Source: Nitrospiraceae bacterium
GTDB lineage: Bacteria > Nitrospirota > Nitrospiria > Nitrospirales > UBA8639
NCBI GenBank assembly: GCA_020632595.1
Contig: JACKFF010000014.1
Location: 19,204 to 83,203 of the forward strand
DNA: 64,000 bases
Direction of reading: 5' to 3'
Below, piece by piece: positions 54,163-63,765 of this stretch. Positions within the stretch are counted from its first letter, which is position 1, and each line of letters opens with the position of its first letter. A program made the translations under genes and the position numbers. The notes beneath the pieces were generated by a model that ran no database searches, was not told the DNA's origin, and was given only the letters and a program-made list of their open reading frames with translations.

Positions 54163-57100
54163 CTCAAGACCCGACGTTGCGAGGTGGTCACCTTTCTCAC
54201 GCTTCCCAAGAGGCCCGAAAGAAGCCATCAGGAAGAAATGAGAAAAGATCGTTTCAGGTTCACGGAGCCCTATTCGGCTTGATAGCCTTCACCGGTCTGA
54301 TGGGATTGCTGGGCTCCTCCCCACCCGCTCTGGCTGCGACACCTGAACGCCTGACCACTCACCCGGCCCTGGATTATCAACCGTCTGTCTCTGTGGATGG
54401 ACAGACGCTTGCATTCGTTTCTACTCGTTCAGGAAATTCGGATATCTGGGTCCAAACCCTCAAGAGTTCCGCCCTCACACTTCCCCGACAAATGACTACT
54501 CACCCGGCCAGTGATCAGGAACCGGCCTTGAACCGGGATGGTACCCGTCTCTTGTATGTGTCGCATAAGTCCGATCCCCGTGGGGATGTGTACCTCCTGG
54601 ATCTGATTACCCGTGAGGAACAACGCCTGACGGACTTATCCAGCGGCGATGGGTCCCCTCAGTGGGATCAAGAAGAACAAGGATTTTTTTATCTCAAAAG
54701 CGATCCACTCCAAAACACCTCCGCCATCTACCGGAAATCTTTTGCCAACCAGTCGGAAGAATTGGTCGTGCCCCAAGCCTCCAGCTTTTCCGTGAATGGT
54801 CAGGGACAGCTTCTGTATTCCAATGGTGCTTTTCTGACCTTATTGAATCTTCACGACAACAGCTCCACCTCATTCGACCAGGACAGCCATGCCCTGGATC
54901 TCTGGCCTGCCTTGGACCACAACCCCGTTGATCCCACCATGAATCGTCACCTGGTGTTTACCCGATATGACCGGGATACCAACGATGACGGGCTGGTTGA
55001 TACCGATGATGAATCGTCCATTTGGATGAGACTCTGGGACCCGCAGCAGGCGGAACTCCAAAGACTCTATCGGATCACTCCGGCGCACACATTTCATCTT
55101 TACCCTGCCGTGTCCGGGGATTTCCTCTACTACTCCGACCTGAAAGCCGGAGATATTTTCCGGATGGACATACCGACGTTTCTCAGGGATTACGTTGACC
55201 TCGATCGCGCCAAATCGCTGGCCGCCTCATATCAGGATCACGGGCAACTGGATCTCGCGCTCCTGGTTCTGGGAAATATTTCTCACAATCTGTTAGCACA
55301 ACAGCCTCCTGACGCACGGGCGGAATTTGATTTTTCACTCGCCGAAGCACAGACACAGGAAGGAAATTTTCCTGCAGCCCGCGAATCCTTGGAGCCCTAC
55401 ACCCGCCAACCGGGACGGACCGGTGCGTTGGCCCGGATATATACCATCGTCTTGCGGGTCCAGGAGCAGGCTCAAGGCATCAGCTCCGCGGCCAGACGCC
55501 GGTTAGTCACCACCGGCGTGAACGATTTACTGACCATCGGGCAGGAGCACCGGGACATGGATGAGGTATACGGTCAAGCCCTCATTGAAGCCGGACGGCT
55601 CTACCTCTTTGCGGACGATCCCCTGACCGCCTTGGAGTACCTCGTCAAAGTCGAAGATCTGCACAATAAAGAGATTCGAGCCAAGGGTCTCTTCACCAGA
55701 GGGGAAGCCTACCGGATTCTAGGAGACGCTCCCAATGTGATCCGCGTGTTCGTGGATGTCATTCAATTATTTGGCGAGCGTTCCTCCTGGGGCAAACGTG
55801 CTATCCAAAAAGTCGTGACTCTCTCTCAACAGGGTGAAACGGCACGTGAGCGCCTAACGGCCTTGAACAGGATCATCCCCCAGTATCCTGATCTTCCTGT
55901 CCTGATCGCCACCACCCGCTTAACCATCGCCGATCTTTATCACGAACAGGGAGAACAACTGTCCGCTCTGGAAACTCTGGATTTCGTCATCCCGGTTCCC
56001 GACCTTCCCAACGAACTCGTCATCCAGGCCTATCGTAAAAAGGCCGCCATCCTTTCAGAATCGGAACGGTACCAGGAAGCGGCGGATACCTATGCCGCCT
56101 TGAGTCAGTTTCCCGGAGAAAATCAGACTGAACTCGAGGGAACCAAAAGCCTTCTCATTTTACAATTGGTGAAAAAAGCCCTGAAGGACCGGAAGATCGG
56201 GGAAACCCGCATCGCCGCCAAATCGCTGAAACAGCTCATCGAGCAATATCCGGAATCCGTGGAAGCCCATCGGGCGTATATTGAAACCAAAGTCATGCTC
56301 AAAGACACGGCGGAGGTCCAGGACTGGTATACCAGCTTAGTCAAGACCCATCCTGATCACGCGGTCTATCAGTATGGGCAGGCCCTGGCCCTGTCCTATT
56401 CCGAACCGCCCGATCTCCCGTTAGTGATCCGCCTCCTCCAACGTGCCATGAAAAAAAATCCCGCCCTGGGGTATGTCCACCAAACCCTGGGATGGGCCTA
56501 CGAACAAACCGAACGGACATCCGGCAAACAAGGCTACCTTGAGAAGGCCGAGCAGGAGTATCGCATCGCATTGGAACTCAACGATGCCGGTCGTTTTCCC
56601 GACGTGGAATCCCAACTGCTGTTGAATTTAGGAAATACCTACCTGGCCCTCTCGAATGCCCGCGAAGCCTATCGACATTACCGGCAGCGTGAGGAGCAAT
56701 TCACCCCGTCCGGCGAGACCATCACCGAATTGCTCTATCGTAAAAATTATGGAGAAGCCTGTTTTAAAGCAGGACGCACAGAGGAATCGTTGGTGCAATA
56801 TCAAATGGCCCTACGGAACGTCCCTCCCGAGCAACCAGGCCTACAAGCCGAAATCCTGGAACGCATAGGCTTGTCCCATCAGGACATTGGACAATATGCC
56901 AAAGCCATTGATGCCTTCTCCCGGGCCTTGGTCCTCAACCGTGAGTTAGGGCAGGAACAAAATGTCACATTGCTCCAGAGAAATATCGGGGTCAACCTGT
57001 TTAACCTGAGCCGCGCCAGCGAAACGGGTGGACGCGAGGAACTCAAACAGGCTTTGGAAAGTTACTTTACCAGCCTGGACCACCTCACCACCGGCGGCGG

Positions 57101-60100
57101 CAAAACGCTTTCCAAGGGACCAGGCCTATTCAATGTAAATGTGGCCCTCAATGAAGGCGGGTCTCAAGCGGCCAGCGGGTTCGACCTAAAGGGCGAACAA
57201 AAGCTCATGTTCAGTTATATCGCCAGCACCTACGAGCAATTAGACGAACCGGGTCCCGCTCGAGATTTTTATCGGAAAAAACTCGCTCTTCTCAATAAGG
57301 GAGCATCGACTGCGCAGGATGCGGCAACCTTGACAGAAAAAGCCATTGTCCTCAACCGGCTGGGAGTGCTTTCCCACCAATTAGATGAGCCTGCACAGGC
57401 GATGGAATCCTTTCGCCAATCCTTGAATTACACCCGGACGTTGAACATCCCGTTTGGGACCAGCGTCAACATCTATAATCTTTCGACATTAGCCGTCGAA
57501 AGCCTCTTACAAGGCCACACCCCGGACGACAGCCTTGTGGAAGCCATCACCTCGGGCATTCAGGATCTCCAACAACGAAACTATGAAGACCGCAACCTAT
57601 TCTTCACCCTCACCAACACCGCTATGCTGCTGTCTCTTCTTCCCGAACCATCCCCGGACCCGCGCCTCAAGCCGGCTGATGCCGTCCAACGCATGCATGA
57701 GCAGTTCACAACCAGGACGCTTCCGTGGTCGTATTATCAAAAGGCCGACTCGCTCCTACAGAAGCCGGCCCTCTTTTCAGATTCAGAACGACTTCCTGCT
57801 CAATTTCTGGTGAAGTTGAACCAGGCCGAACTGGCACGCACATCGGATCAGTCTCAGGTCTATCGCAACATTCAGGACGACTTACTCAAACTGGTGGAAG
57901 ACCGGCAATCACCCAATAGCTGGTTGTGGTATCTGTCTCAAGCCGAAGCAACCGCCGATCCCCTTGCGCACAAGAAGCTTCTCGCACAATCCGTTGAGGC
58001 CGTCCTTCGTTTTCCCGCGCAAACCGACCCCCCCACGGGGCAGACCAACACCTGGCCCGCATACGAACGTCTGATTCAGCTCTCGGTTGACCAATTGATT
58101 GAAGCAGGCCGGCCCGACGACGCTTTTGCCGTGGCGGAGCAACTGAGCATTCGACAAATGACCAGTGCCGTCTATGAAGCCCTGGGAGAGAAGGTCTTTC
58201 TCAAAGGCTTGGGGGATTATGAACCGGAATTACACTCGTTGCTCGGGGAACTCCGGCAAGCCAGAAATCACGGAAACGTCGCAGCCATAGAAGAACTGGC
58301 TCCTGCCCTCCAGGACACGCTCTATGCCCTGTTTGAAGAATATCCCTGGGCCACCGCCTCCTTCTGGGCCTATCCTCCGACCAGAGACCTCATATTTTTG
58401 GGAGTGGACGCGCAACACCCCTACCTGAAAATTCTCAAAGGCACGCAAGGCTATCATGGCTTTGTTCATAACGGAGACACGCTCCATTACAGTTCGCTGG
58501 TGGTCACCGAAAAAGGGGTGATGGGGGATGAAGAATTTCACAACCGGCTCAAACAATCCGCCTCTGCCTATGTGGCGATGCCGCAGGAACTGGAATCCAC
58601 TCTCCCTTCCCTGACGCTCGATCAGAAACCGCTCACGTGGGTCAGCAACTTTTATGATTTCCTGAATGGCTATCATCAGCGCAGCCTCTTTTTTTCTCAC
58701 ATCACCACCCCAAGCACGTTTCTCCCTTCCACGCCTTCCAGTGCGGGGGAAATTCCTTTTGTGCTCCAGCAATTTCGCGGGGTCGAGACGCACGACCATC
58801 CGCTGGCCAGCCACACCAACATTGCCGCGTTTCTCAAAAATCCTGAGACATTTGCCTTTGAAGTACAGGAAGATCAAAATGTTCGGGAATTTGTCTCCGT
58901 GCTTGATTTTGCCGGCAGTCAACACCATTCGATCCTGCTCTTCGGCGGCGTTCCGTCCTCATCGCCTTCTCCATGGGTGCTGATCTCCTCGCTCCTGCGG
59001 GCAGGATTTCCTCATGTCATCGTGAGCCGGACACCGCTCGATTCCCCAACCGCCACCAGGTTTCTGAATAAATATCTCACGCATCTCAATACGCTTCCTC
59101 CCGATGAAGCCGTCATGGCCGCATCGAAGGATATCTGGGGACCGGATACTGACACCTATCCCTTCCGCCACTATGGGTTTGCCGGCATGGGTCCGGACGA
59201 ACGCCAGGAATATGCCGCCTCCATCTATGACCAGGAAGTGGCAGAAGCCATTCACGCATTTGAGACCAAAGACTTTCCCGGCTCTCTGCTGCATATCGAA
59301 CATGCGCTCGCCCTTATCGAGCATGCCAAAAAACGAAAGGATTTCAAGGAACTCACCACCCTGGCGGTCGAAACCGCCTTTGAAGTCAGCGATTATGAAA
59401 AGGGGCTGTTCTTTCAACAGAAACTCCTGGATGCGCTCACGCCGGATACCCCGGCCAACGAACGGGCTGAGGCGGAATATCGCCTTGGCATTCTGCATTC
59501 CCGTCTCGAACATTTTGACCTCGCCGTGCAACACCTCGAACAGGCCAACCAGATCTGGGAACAAGGCGAACAGCTTGATCGCCTCGCGGAAGGCATGGCC
59601 ACATTGGGTATTGTGCGTGAAAATATGGGTGCCTATTCGGAAGCCCTGGACCAATTCAACCAGTCGTTCTCCCTGTATCAGGAAATCGGGGAAATGGGGC
59701 ACACGGCGTTTCAATACCGTCGAATCGGTCGTATTTATTACCTTCGATTGGGCCGGTATGAGAGAGCCCGTGACAACTTTCTGGCCGCTCTCAAGCTGTA
59801 TCAGGAACAAGGCGATCCCCAGGGAGAGGCCGAAGCGCTCTATGAAGTGGGATTGACCTATGAAAAAGTCGGTCTCTTCGACCAGGCCGCAGAACGCTAC
59901 CACCAGGCCCTCTCGATTGCGAAAGAACTGGAGGACCCCAAGCTCCTCACAACGGGCGATCTCTACCTCGCCAATGTGGCCTGGTTCCAGGGGAACTATC
60001 AAACCGCCTTTCAACTCTTAACCCAGGCCGACAAAAAAGCCGAACAGGCCAATGACCCGCAATTACGCATTATGGTGAAAAATACCCGCGGGCTGATTTA

Positions 60101-62042
60101 CTGGACACTGAATGACACCGACAAAGGACTGGTCCATTTACATGACGCGGTCACGCTCAGCCGGTCTTCCAATATTCAAACCGAGTTAGCCTCCTCGCTG
60201 AACAACCTTGGCTTGATCTACCGGCAACGGGGCGACCATGCCGCCGCGCTGGACTATTTTCAACAGGCGAAAACGCTGGACGAGTCCCTGAAGAGCCAAT
60301 GGGGATTAGGCTACGATCATCGGAATATCGGCATCTCCCTACTGGCCCTGGGACAGTTAGAAGAGGCCGAAAAGCATTTCATCAAAGCCGAGCAGATCAG
60401 CTCCGAGATCAACAATGTCATCAATTGGGTCAAGGCCCTGCTGGAACTGGGCAATGTCAATAAGGCGCTGCTCCGACCCGAACAGGCCCTTGGCTTTTAC
60501 GAGCGGGCGCATGAGATCTCCCAGCGATACGGGATCAAGGAAGTGGAATGGCGGGCCGCTGCGGGCAAAGCCACTCTGTTGAGGGAGGAAGGAAAGCTCC
60601 CGGACGCCCTGACCTGGTTTACCAAAGGGGTCGAGGTGGTGGAAGGCATGCGGGCCGCGCTGAAAATTGATGAACTCCGCAATAGTTTCCAGACGAACAA
60701 GCTGGATCTGTACCGGGACATCATCACCCTGCTCATTACCATGAACCGGACTGATGACGCTTTTAATTTTCTCGAACGCTCCCGATCCCGAAGTTTTATC
60801 GATTTGTTGGGCAATCAAAAACTCGAGTTCAAAAACCAGGGAGACCAGGAAACCTGGACCAAAATCAACAGGCTGGCTTCCACAGTGGATTCCCTCAAAT
60901 CGGAACTGGGATCGTATGAGGAACCCCCTGCCGACCTTCAGGAGCGGTATCGCAACACCAAGGCCCTGTATGAGGAGGCCATCCTGGAAGTCAAACAGGA
61001 GAATCCGGCACTCAGTAGTTTTGTGGCTGTGGATCCGCTCAATCTGGAGGGCGTGCAACAGCTCCTGGCGCCACGAGTGGGACTGCTCACCTACTTTTTA
61101 ACAAAAGACCAGCTCTACCTGTGGCTCATGACCAAAGAGCGGACTATCTTTAAAACAGTTTCAGCGAAGGAGGAAGATCTCACCCGCCTGGTGACCCGCT
61201 ATCGGCAACTCGTTCAGCATCTGGAACCGGTTGATGATGAATTACAGAAACTCTATGGGTCTCTGATTCAACCAGTTGAAGCCGACATCACCAACCTGGA
61301 GTATTTGGGAATTATTCCCGATGGACCGTTACACTTTCTCTCCTTTGCCGCACTCAAACATGGTCCGGCGTATCTGGTGGATGAGATTCCGCTCTTTTAC
61401 GCACCCTCGGCCAGTGTCTTTCAATTCACCTTTGCCAAACGGCAGGCCGTTAAAAATGACAAAGTCCTTGCGATCGGAAATCCGGATTTGGGAAATTTCA
61501 ATTACGATCTCCCGCTGGCCGAATTAGAGGCCAAAAGCATCAAATGGAATTATCCCAACATGGATATTCTGACCGGAACGAAAGCCACGAAAGAATGGGT
61601 GGTGAAGAATATCTCCCGATATGGCATCATCCATTTAGCGGCCCATGGGGAATTCGATGAGGGCAATCCGCTGTTGTCCTCACTCTGGCTGGCTTCAGAA
61701 AACCCCGAAAACCGCCGACTGACCGTCAAGGAGATTTTCGGTTTGGAATTAAACGCGGACCTGGTGACGTTAAGCGCCTGCCAAACAGGCCTGGGCAAAC
61801 TGGAAGCCGGAGAGCTCATCGGCCTGAATCGCGCATTTGTCTATGCCGGCACGCATGCCCTGGTGTCCGCCCTGTGGCGGGTAGATGATCTCTCCACCTC
61901 GGTGCTCATGAAACATTTTTACCGGAATTACGTGACGGCGAATAAAGCCAGAAGTTTGCGGCAAGCACAACTCCTCGTTAAAAAGGATTTTCCCCACCCA
62001 TCCTATTGGGCCGGGTTTAGTTTAATCGGAGACTATCAATAA
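54135..62042 (+). CDS. Giant secreted PD40-TPR-CHAT protease with a second, dead CHAT-like domain
   Basis: 2635 residues. Signal segment (about 44-68), PD40/TolB-like propeller (about 69-350; an EF-hand-like DTNDDGLVDTDDE loop at about 281-295), TPR array 1 (about 355-1120 and on), CHAT-like domain 1 (about 1367-1690), TPR array 2 (about 1700-2170), coiled-coil linker and CHAT domain 2 (about 2290-2635). Domain 2 keeps the caspase-type dyad: His2504 in HLAAHGEF and Cys2549 in LSACQTG, then GTHALVSALWRVDD and HPSYWAGF. In domain 1 the same block reads SILLFGGVPSS...AGFPHVIVSRTPLDS, with Gly in place of Cys. The start overlaps the lipoprotein gene by 28 bases. Confidence 0.88.
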   Translation: MDSKRRHTLTQDPTLRGGHLSHASQEARKKPSGRNEKRSFQVHGALFGLIAFTGLMGLLGSSPPALAATPERLTTHPALDYQPSVSVDGQTLAFVSTRSGNSDIWVQTLKSSALTLPRQMTTHPASDQEPALNRDGTRLLYVSHKSDPRGDVYLLDLITREEQRLTDLSSGDGSPQWDQEEQGFFYLKSDPLQNTSAIYRKSFANQSEELVVPQASSFSVNGQGQLLYSNGAFLTLLNLHDNSSTSFDQDSHALDLWPALDHNPVDPTMNRHLVFTRYDRDTNDDGLVDTDDESSIWMRLWDPQQAELQRLYRITPAHTFHLYPAVSGDFLYYSDLKAGDIFRMDIPTFLRDYVDLDRAKSLAASYQDHGQLDLALLVLGNISHNLLAQQPPDARAEFDFSLAEAQTQEGNFPAARESLEPYTRQPGRTGALARIYTIVLRVQEQAQGISSAARRRLVTTGVNDLLTIGQEHRDMDEVYGQALIEAGRLYLFADDPLTALEYLVKVEDLHNKEIRAKGLFTRGEAYRILGDAPNVIRVFVDVIQLFGERSSWGKRAIQKVVTLSQQGETARERLTALNRIIPQYPDLPVLIATTRLTIADLYHEQGEQLSALETLDFVIPVPDLPNELVIQAYRKKAAILSESERYQEAADTYAALSQFPGENQTELEGTKSLLILQLVKKALKDRKIGETRIAAKSLKQLIEQYPESVEAHRAYIETKVMLKDTAEVQDWYTSLVKTHPDHAVYQYGQALALSYSEPPDLPLVIRLLQRAMKKNPALGYVHQTLGWAYEQTERTSGKQGYLEKAEQEYRIALELNDAGRFPDVESQLLLNLGNTYLALSNAREAYRHYRQREEQFTPSGETITELLYRKNYGEACFKAGRTEESLVQYQMALRNVPPEQPGLQAEILERIGLSHQDIGQYAKAIDAFSRALVLNRELGQEQNVTLLQRNIGVNLFNLSRASETGGREELKQALESYFTSLDHLTTGGGKTLSKGPGLFNVNVALNEGGSQAASGFDLKGEQKLMFSYIASTYEQLDEPGPARDFYRKKLALLNKGASTAQDAATLTEKAIVLNRLGVLSHQLDEPAQAMESFRQSLNYTRTLNIPFGTSVNIYNLSTLAVESLLQGHTPDDSLVEAITSGIQDLQQRNYEDRNLFFTLTNTAMLLSLLPEPSPDPRLKPADAVQRMHEQFTTRTLPWSYYQKADSLLQKPALFSDSERLPAQFLVKLNQAELARTSDQSQVYRNIQDDLLKLVEDRQSPNSWLWYLSQAEATADPLAHKKLLAQSVEAVLRFPAQTDPPTGQTNTWPAYERLIQLSVDQLIEAGRPDDAFAVAEQLSIRQMTSAVYEALGEKVFLKGLGDYEPELHSLLGELRQARNHGNVAAIEELAPALQDTLYALFEEYPWATASFWAYPPTRDLIFLGVDAQHPYLKILKGTQGYHGFVHNGDTLHYSSLVVTEKGVMGDEEFHNRLKQSASAYVAMPQELESTLPSLTLDQKPLTWVSNFYDFLNGYHQRSLFFSHITTPSTFLPSTPSSAGEIPFVLQQFRGVETHDHPLASHTNIAAFLKNPETFAFEVQEDQNVREFVSVLDFAGSQHHSILLFGGVPSSSPSPWVLISSLLRAGFPHVIVSRTPLDSPTATRFLNKYLTHLNTLPPDEAVMAASKDIWGPDTDTYPFRHYGFAGMGPDERQEYAASIYDQEVAEAIHAFETKDFPGSLLHIEHALALIEHAKKRKDFKELTTLAVETAFEVSDYEKGLFFQQKLLDALTPDTPANERAEAEYRLGILHSRLEHFDLAVQHLEQANQIWEQGEQLDRLAEGMATLGIVRENMGAYSEALDQFNQSFSLYQEIGEMGHTAFQYRRIGRIYYLRLGRYERARDNFLAALKLYQEQGDPQGEAEALYEVGLTYEKVGLFDQAAERYHQALSIAKELEDPKLLTTGDLYLANVAWFQGNYQTAFQLLTQADKKAEQANDPQLRIMVKNTRGLIYWTLNDTDKGLVHLHDAVTLSRSSNIQTELASSLNNLGLIYRQRGDHAAALDYFQQAKTLDESLKSQWGLGYDHRNIGISLLALGQLEEAEKHFIKAEQISSEINNVINWVKALLELGNVNKALLRPEQALGFYERAHEISQRYGIKEVEWRAAAGKATLLREEGKLPDALTWFTKGVEVVEGMRAALKIDELRNSFQTNKLDLYRDIITLLITMNRTDDAFNFLERSRSRSFIDLLGNQKLEFKNQGDQETWTKINRLASTVDSLKSELGSYEEPPADLQERYRNTKALYEEAILEVKQENPALSSFVAVDPLNLEGVQQLLAPRVGLLTYFLTKDQLYLWLMTKERTIFKTVSAKEEDLTRLVTRYRQLVQHLEPVDDELQKLYGSLIQPVEADITNLEYLGIIPDGPLHFLSFAALKHGPAYLVDEIPLFYAPSASVFQFTFAKRQAVKNDKVLAIGNPDLGNFNYDLPLAELEAKSIKWNYPNMDILTGTKATKEWVVKNISRYGIIHLAAHGEFDEGNPLLSSLWLASENPENRRLTVKEIFGLELNADLVTLSACQTGLGKLEAGELIGLNRAFVYAGTHALVSALWRVDDLSTSVLMKHFYRNYVTANKARSLRQAQLLVKKDFPHPSYWAGFSLIGDYQ

Positions 62043-62049
62043 TGGGTGT

Positions 62050-62184
62050 GTTGAAAAAGCCCGCCAGCGGCGTTCTCGCCCCTTTGTCATGCTCACGTAC
62101 TCCCATGTACGTTCCGCGTGCCAAAGAGGCTGCGGCCTTCCCTTCGGGGGGGCCTCAGGACAGGACTGGACGGCCTTTTTGAAC
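62050..62184 (+). repeat. Dispersed palindrome-ended repeat, copy B
   Basis: 135 bases, same orientation as copy A at 48694, starting eight bases after the CHAT stop. It shares both ends and the middle with copy A but carries about 25 extra bases near the 3' end (around CTTCGGGGGG). Confidence 0.8.
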
Positions 62185-62287
62185 ACCCCTTCATTAGCTC
62201 CCTTAATATATGAATGATATCCCAATGATTAAAACTCGTGAAAATTTTGAATAATCACGCCCTAATCCCACGCTGAAAGGGGGCCTC

Positions 62288-62815
62288 ATGCCTGACCGTA
62301 TCGCTCGAGTTATCATCGGAGTCGTCTTCTTCACGTTGGCTGTCTGGATATTTCCAACGACCAATTGGGCTGCCACTCTCTACGCCAAGCAGGATGACGT
62401 CAAAGTTAATGCGGAGAAATCTCCGACCTCCGCCGTCATCGCCACCCTGGCGCTGGGAGATGCCGTCACCGTGCTAGCCGAAGAAGGTCGATTGGCCAAA
62501 ATCAAAACCGCCACAGGAAAAACCGGCTGGGTGTTTAAATTCCGGCTGGCAGAAGAGAAGCCTTCCACCGGTGGTGGCGGACTTGGCCTCTCAGGCCTCA
62601 CGGGACGGAAAACCATTGCCGCGCGAGAGTCACGGGCAGGAGGCAGCATTCGAGGCCTCAAGGAATCCACCGAACAATATGCCAAAGCCAAAAATATCAA
62701 AAAGGAAGACCGTGATGCCGTGGATCGCATGGAAGCCTTTTCCATTGCCCCAGATGAATTGATGCAGTTTAAAAAAGCTGGGAACTTAGGAGAATTTTCG
62801 GGAGGTGTCCAATGA
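62288..62815 (+). CDS. Secreted SH3-domain protein
   Basis: 175 residues: signal peptide (about 8-29), bacterial SH3 domain (about 30-88: ATLYAKQDDVKVNAEKSPTS, LALGDAVTVLAEEG, GKTGWVFKFRL) and a helical C-terminal part (ESTEQYAKAKNIKKEDRDAV). Such domains bind peptidoglycan or proteins. Its TGA overlaps the ATG of the M48 protease gene (ATGA), and the pair is probably made as one unit. It lies after repeat copy B, so its transcription may be separate from the CHAT gene. Confidence 0.85.
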   Translation: MPDRIARVIIGVVFFTLAVWIFPTTNWAATLYAKQDDVKVNAEKSPTSAVIATLALGDAVTVLAEEGRLAKIKTATGKTGWVFKFRLAEEKPSTGGGGLGLSGLTGRKTIAARESRAGGSIRGLKESTEQYAKAKNIKKEDRDAVDRMEAFSIAPDELMQFKKAGNLGEFSGGVQ

Positions 62816-63711
62816 ATACCGGAAAAATTTTGGCGGGTGTCAGCATTCTAAGTCTCCTCTTGTCTACCATGGGATGCGCTGGATCGCAATCCGGGGAATC
62901 GTCACAACAAACGGATCTCATTGGAGGTCTCGGAGCGGCCCTTGGCATGAAACAACAGAAAATCGATCTTCTGAAAAAAGGCGTCGGCGTCGTTCAAGCG
63001 ATGGAGCCTATCGGAGAAGAAGAGGAGATTACGTTGGGTGAAGCGGTCGCGGTAGAAGCCTTTAGCCGTTTTGGCGGGGAATACTCCAATCCAGCCTGGA
63101 CACGCTATATCAATCTGGTAGGAAAGACGGTGGCGGAAGTCTCGGACCGGCCAACCCTGAACTACCATTTCGCCATTCTGAACAGTCAGGAACAGAATGC
63201 CTTTGCCGCTCCCGGTGGCTATATTTTCATCACCGTCGGGCTATTGAAGACCTTGAACAATGAAGCCGAATTAGCGGGCGTGTTGGCTCATGAAATCGCC
63301 CATGTCACCCAAAAACACATGCTGGATGCCATTCGCCGGGGATCCCTGATGGGCAGTGTCTCGGAATTGACCCTCACCGCCATGAAACAGGATCCGGCCA
63401 TGTTCTCCAGCGTCATCGACGAAATGACCGACCTCTTGTTCACCAAAGGTCTGGACAAAGACAAAGAATTCGAAGCCGATGTGGTTGGGGTAGAGTATGC
63501 CTATCGGGCAGGCTATAACCCGCAAGGCCTGGAAGATTATCTGCAGACATTGGCCAAAGAAGAAGGACATGTGGAGTCCAAGTTTTTCACCACGCATCCT
63601 TCCACCACCCTCCGCATCTCCAAAATCGATACGCTTTTAAAAGACTATTCCGACATCAAAAATCTGCCATTTCTCACAGAGCGCTTTCATCAATACGTGA
63701 AGGCGGGATAA
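62812..63711 (+). CDS. M48-family metalloprotease lipoprotein (BepA/LoiP-like)
   Basis: 299 residues. Lipobox STMGC near residue 22 anchors it, then an M48 domain. The zinc site is intact: His160, Glu161 and His164 in LAHEIAHVTQKH and the third ligand Glu221 in EFEADVVG. NAFAAPGGYIFITVGLL precedes it, as is usual. Closing sequence FFTTHPSTTLRISKI is typical of this group. Periplasmic relatives cut misassembled outer-membrane proteins. Coupled to the SH3 gene. No TPR tail as in BepA, so closer to LoiP/YcaL-type. Confidence 0.92.
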   Translation: MNTGKILAGVSILSLLLSTMGCAGSQSGESSQQTDLIGGLGAALGMKQQKIDLLKKGVGVVQAMEPIGEEEEITLGEAVAVEAFSRFGGEYSNPAWTRYINLVGKTVAEVSDRPTLNYHFAILNSQEQNAFAAPGGYIFITVGLLKTLNNEAELAGVLAHEIAHVTQKHMLDAIRRGSLMGSVSELTLTAMKQDPAMFSSVIDEMTDLLFTKGLDKDKEFEADVVGVEYAYRAGYNPQGLEDYLQTLAKEEGHVESKFFTTHPSTTLRISKIDTLLKDYSDIKNLPFLTERFHQYVKAG

Positions 63712-63765
63712 GGCTTGGGAAGTTTGAGAATTCGCTAGTAGGTAAACGCATTGCACTGGTTCTCT

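Noticed and set aside
58959..60014. 351-codon minus-strand ORF inside the CHAT gene
   Set aside because: It is an antisense shadow of the TPR array; no start context, no domain resemblance, and the plus-strand frame has clear TPR/CHAT motifs.
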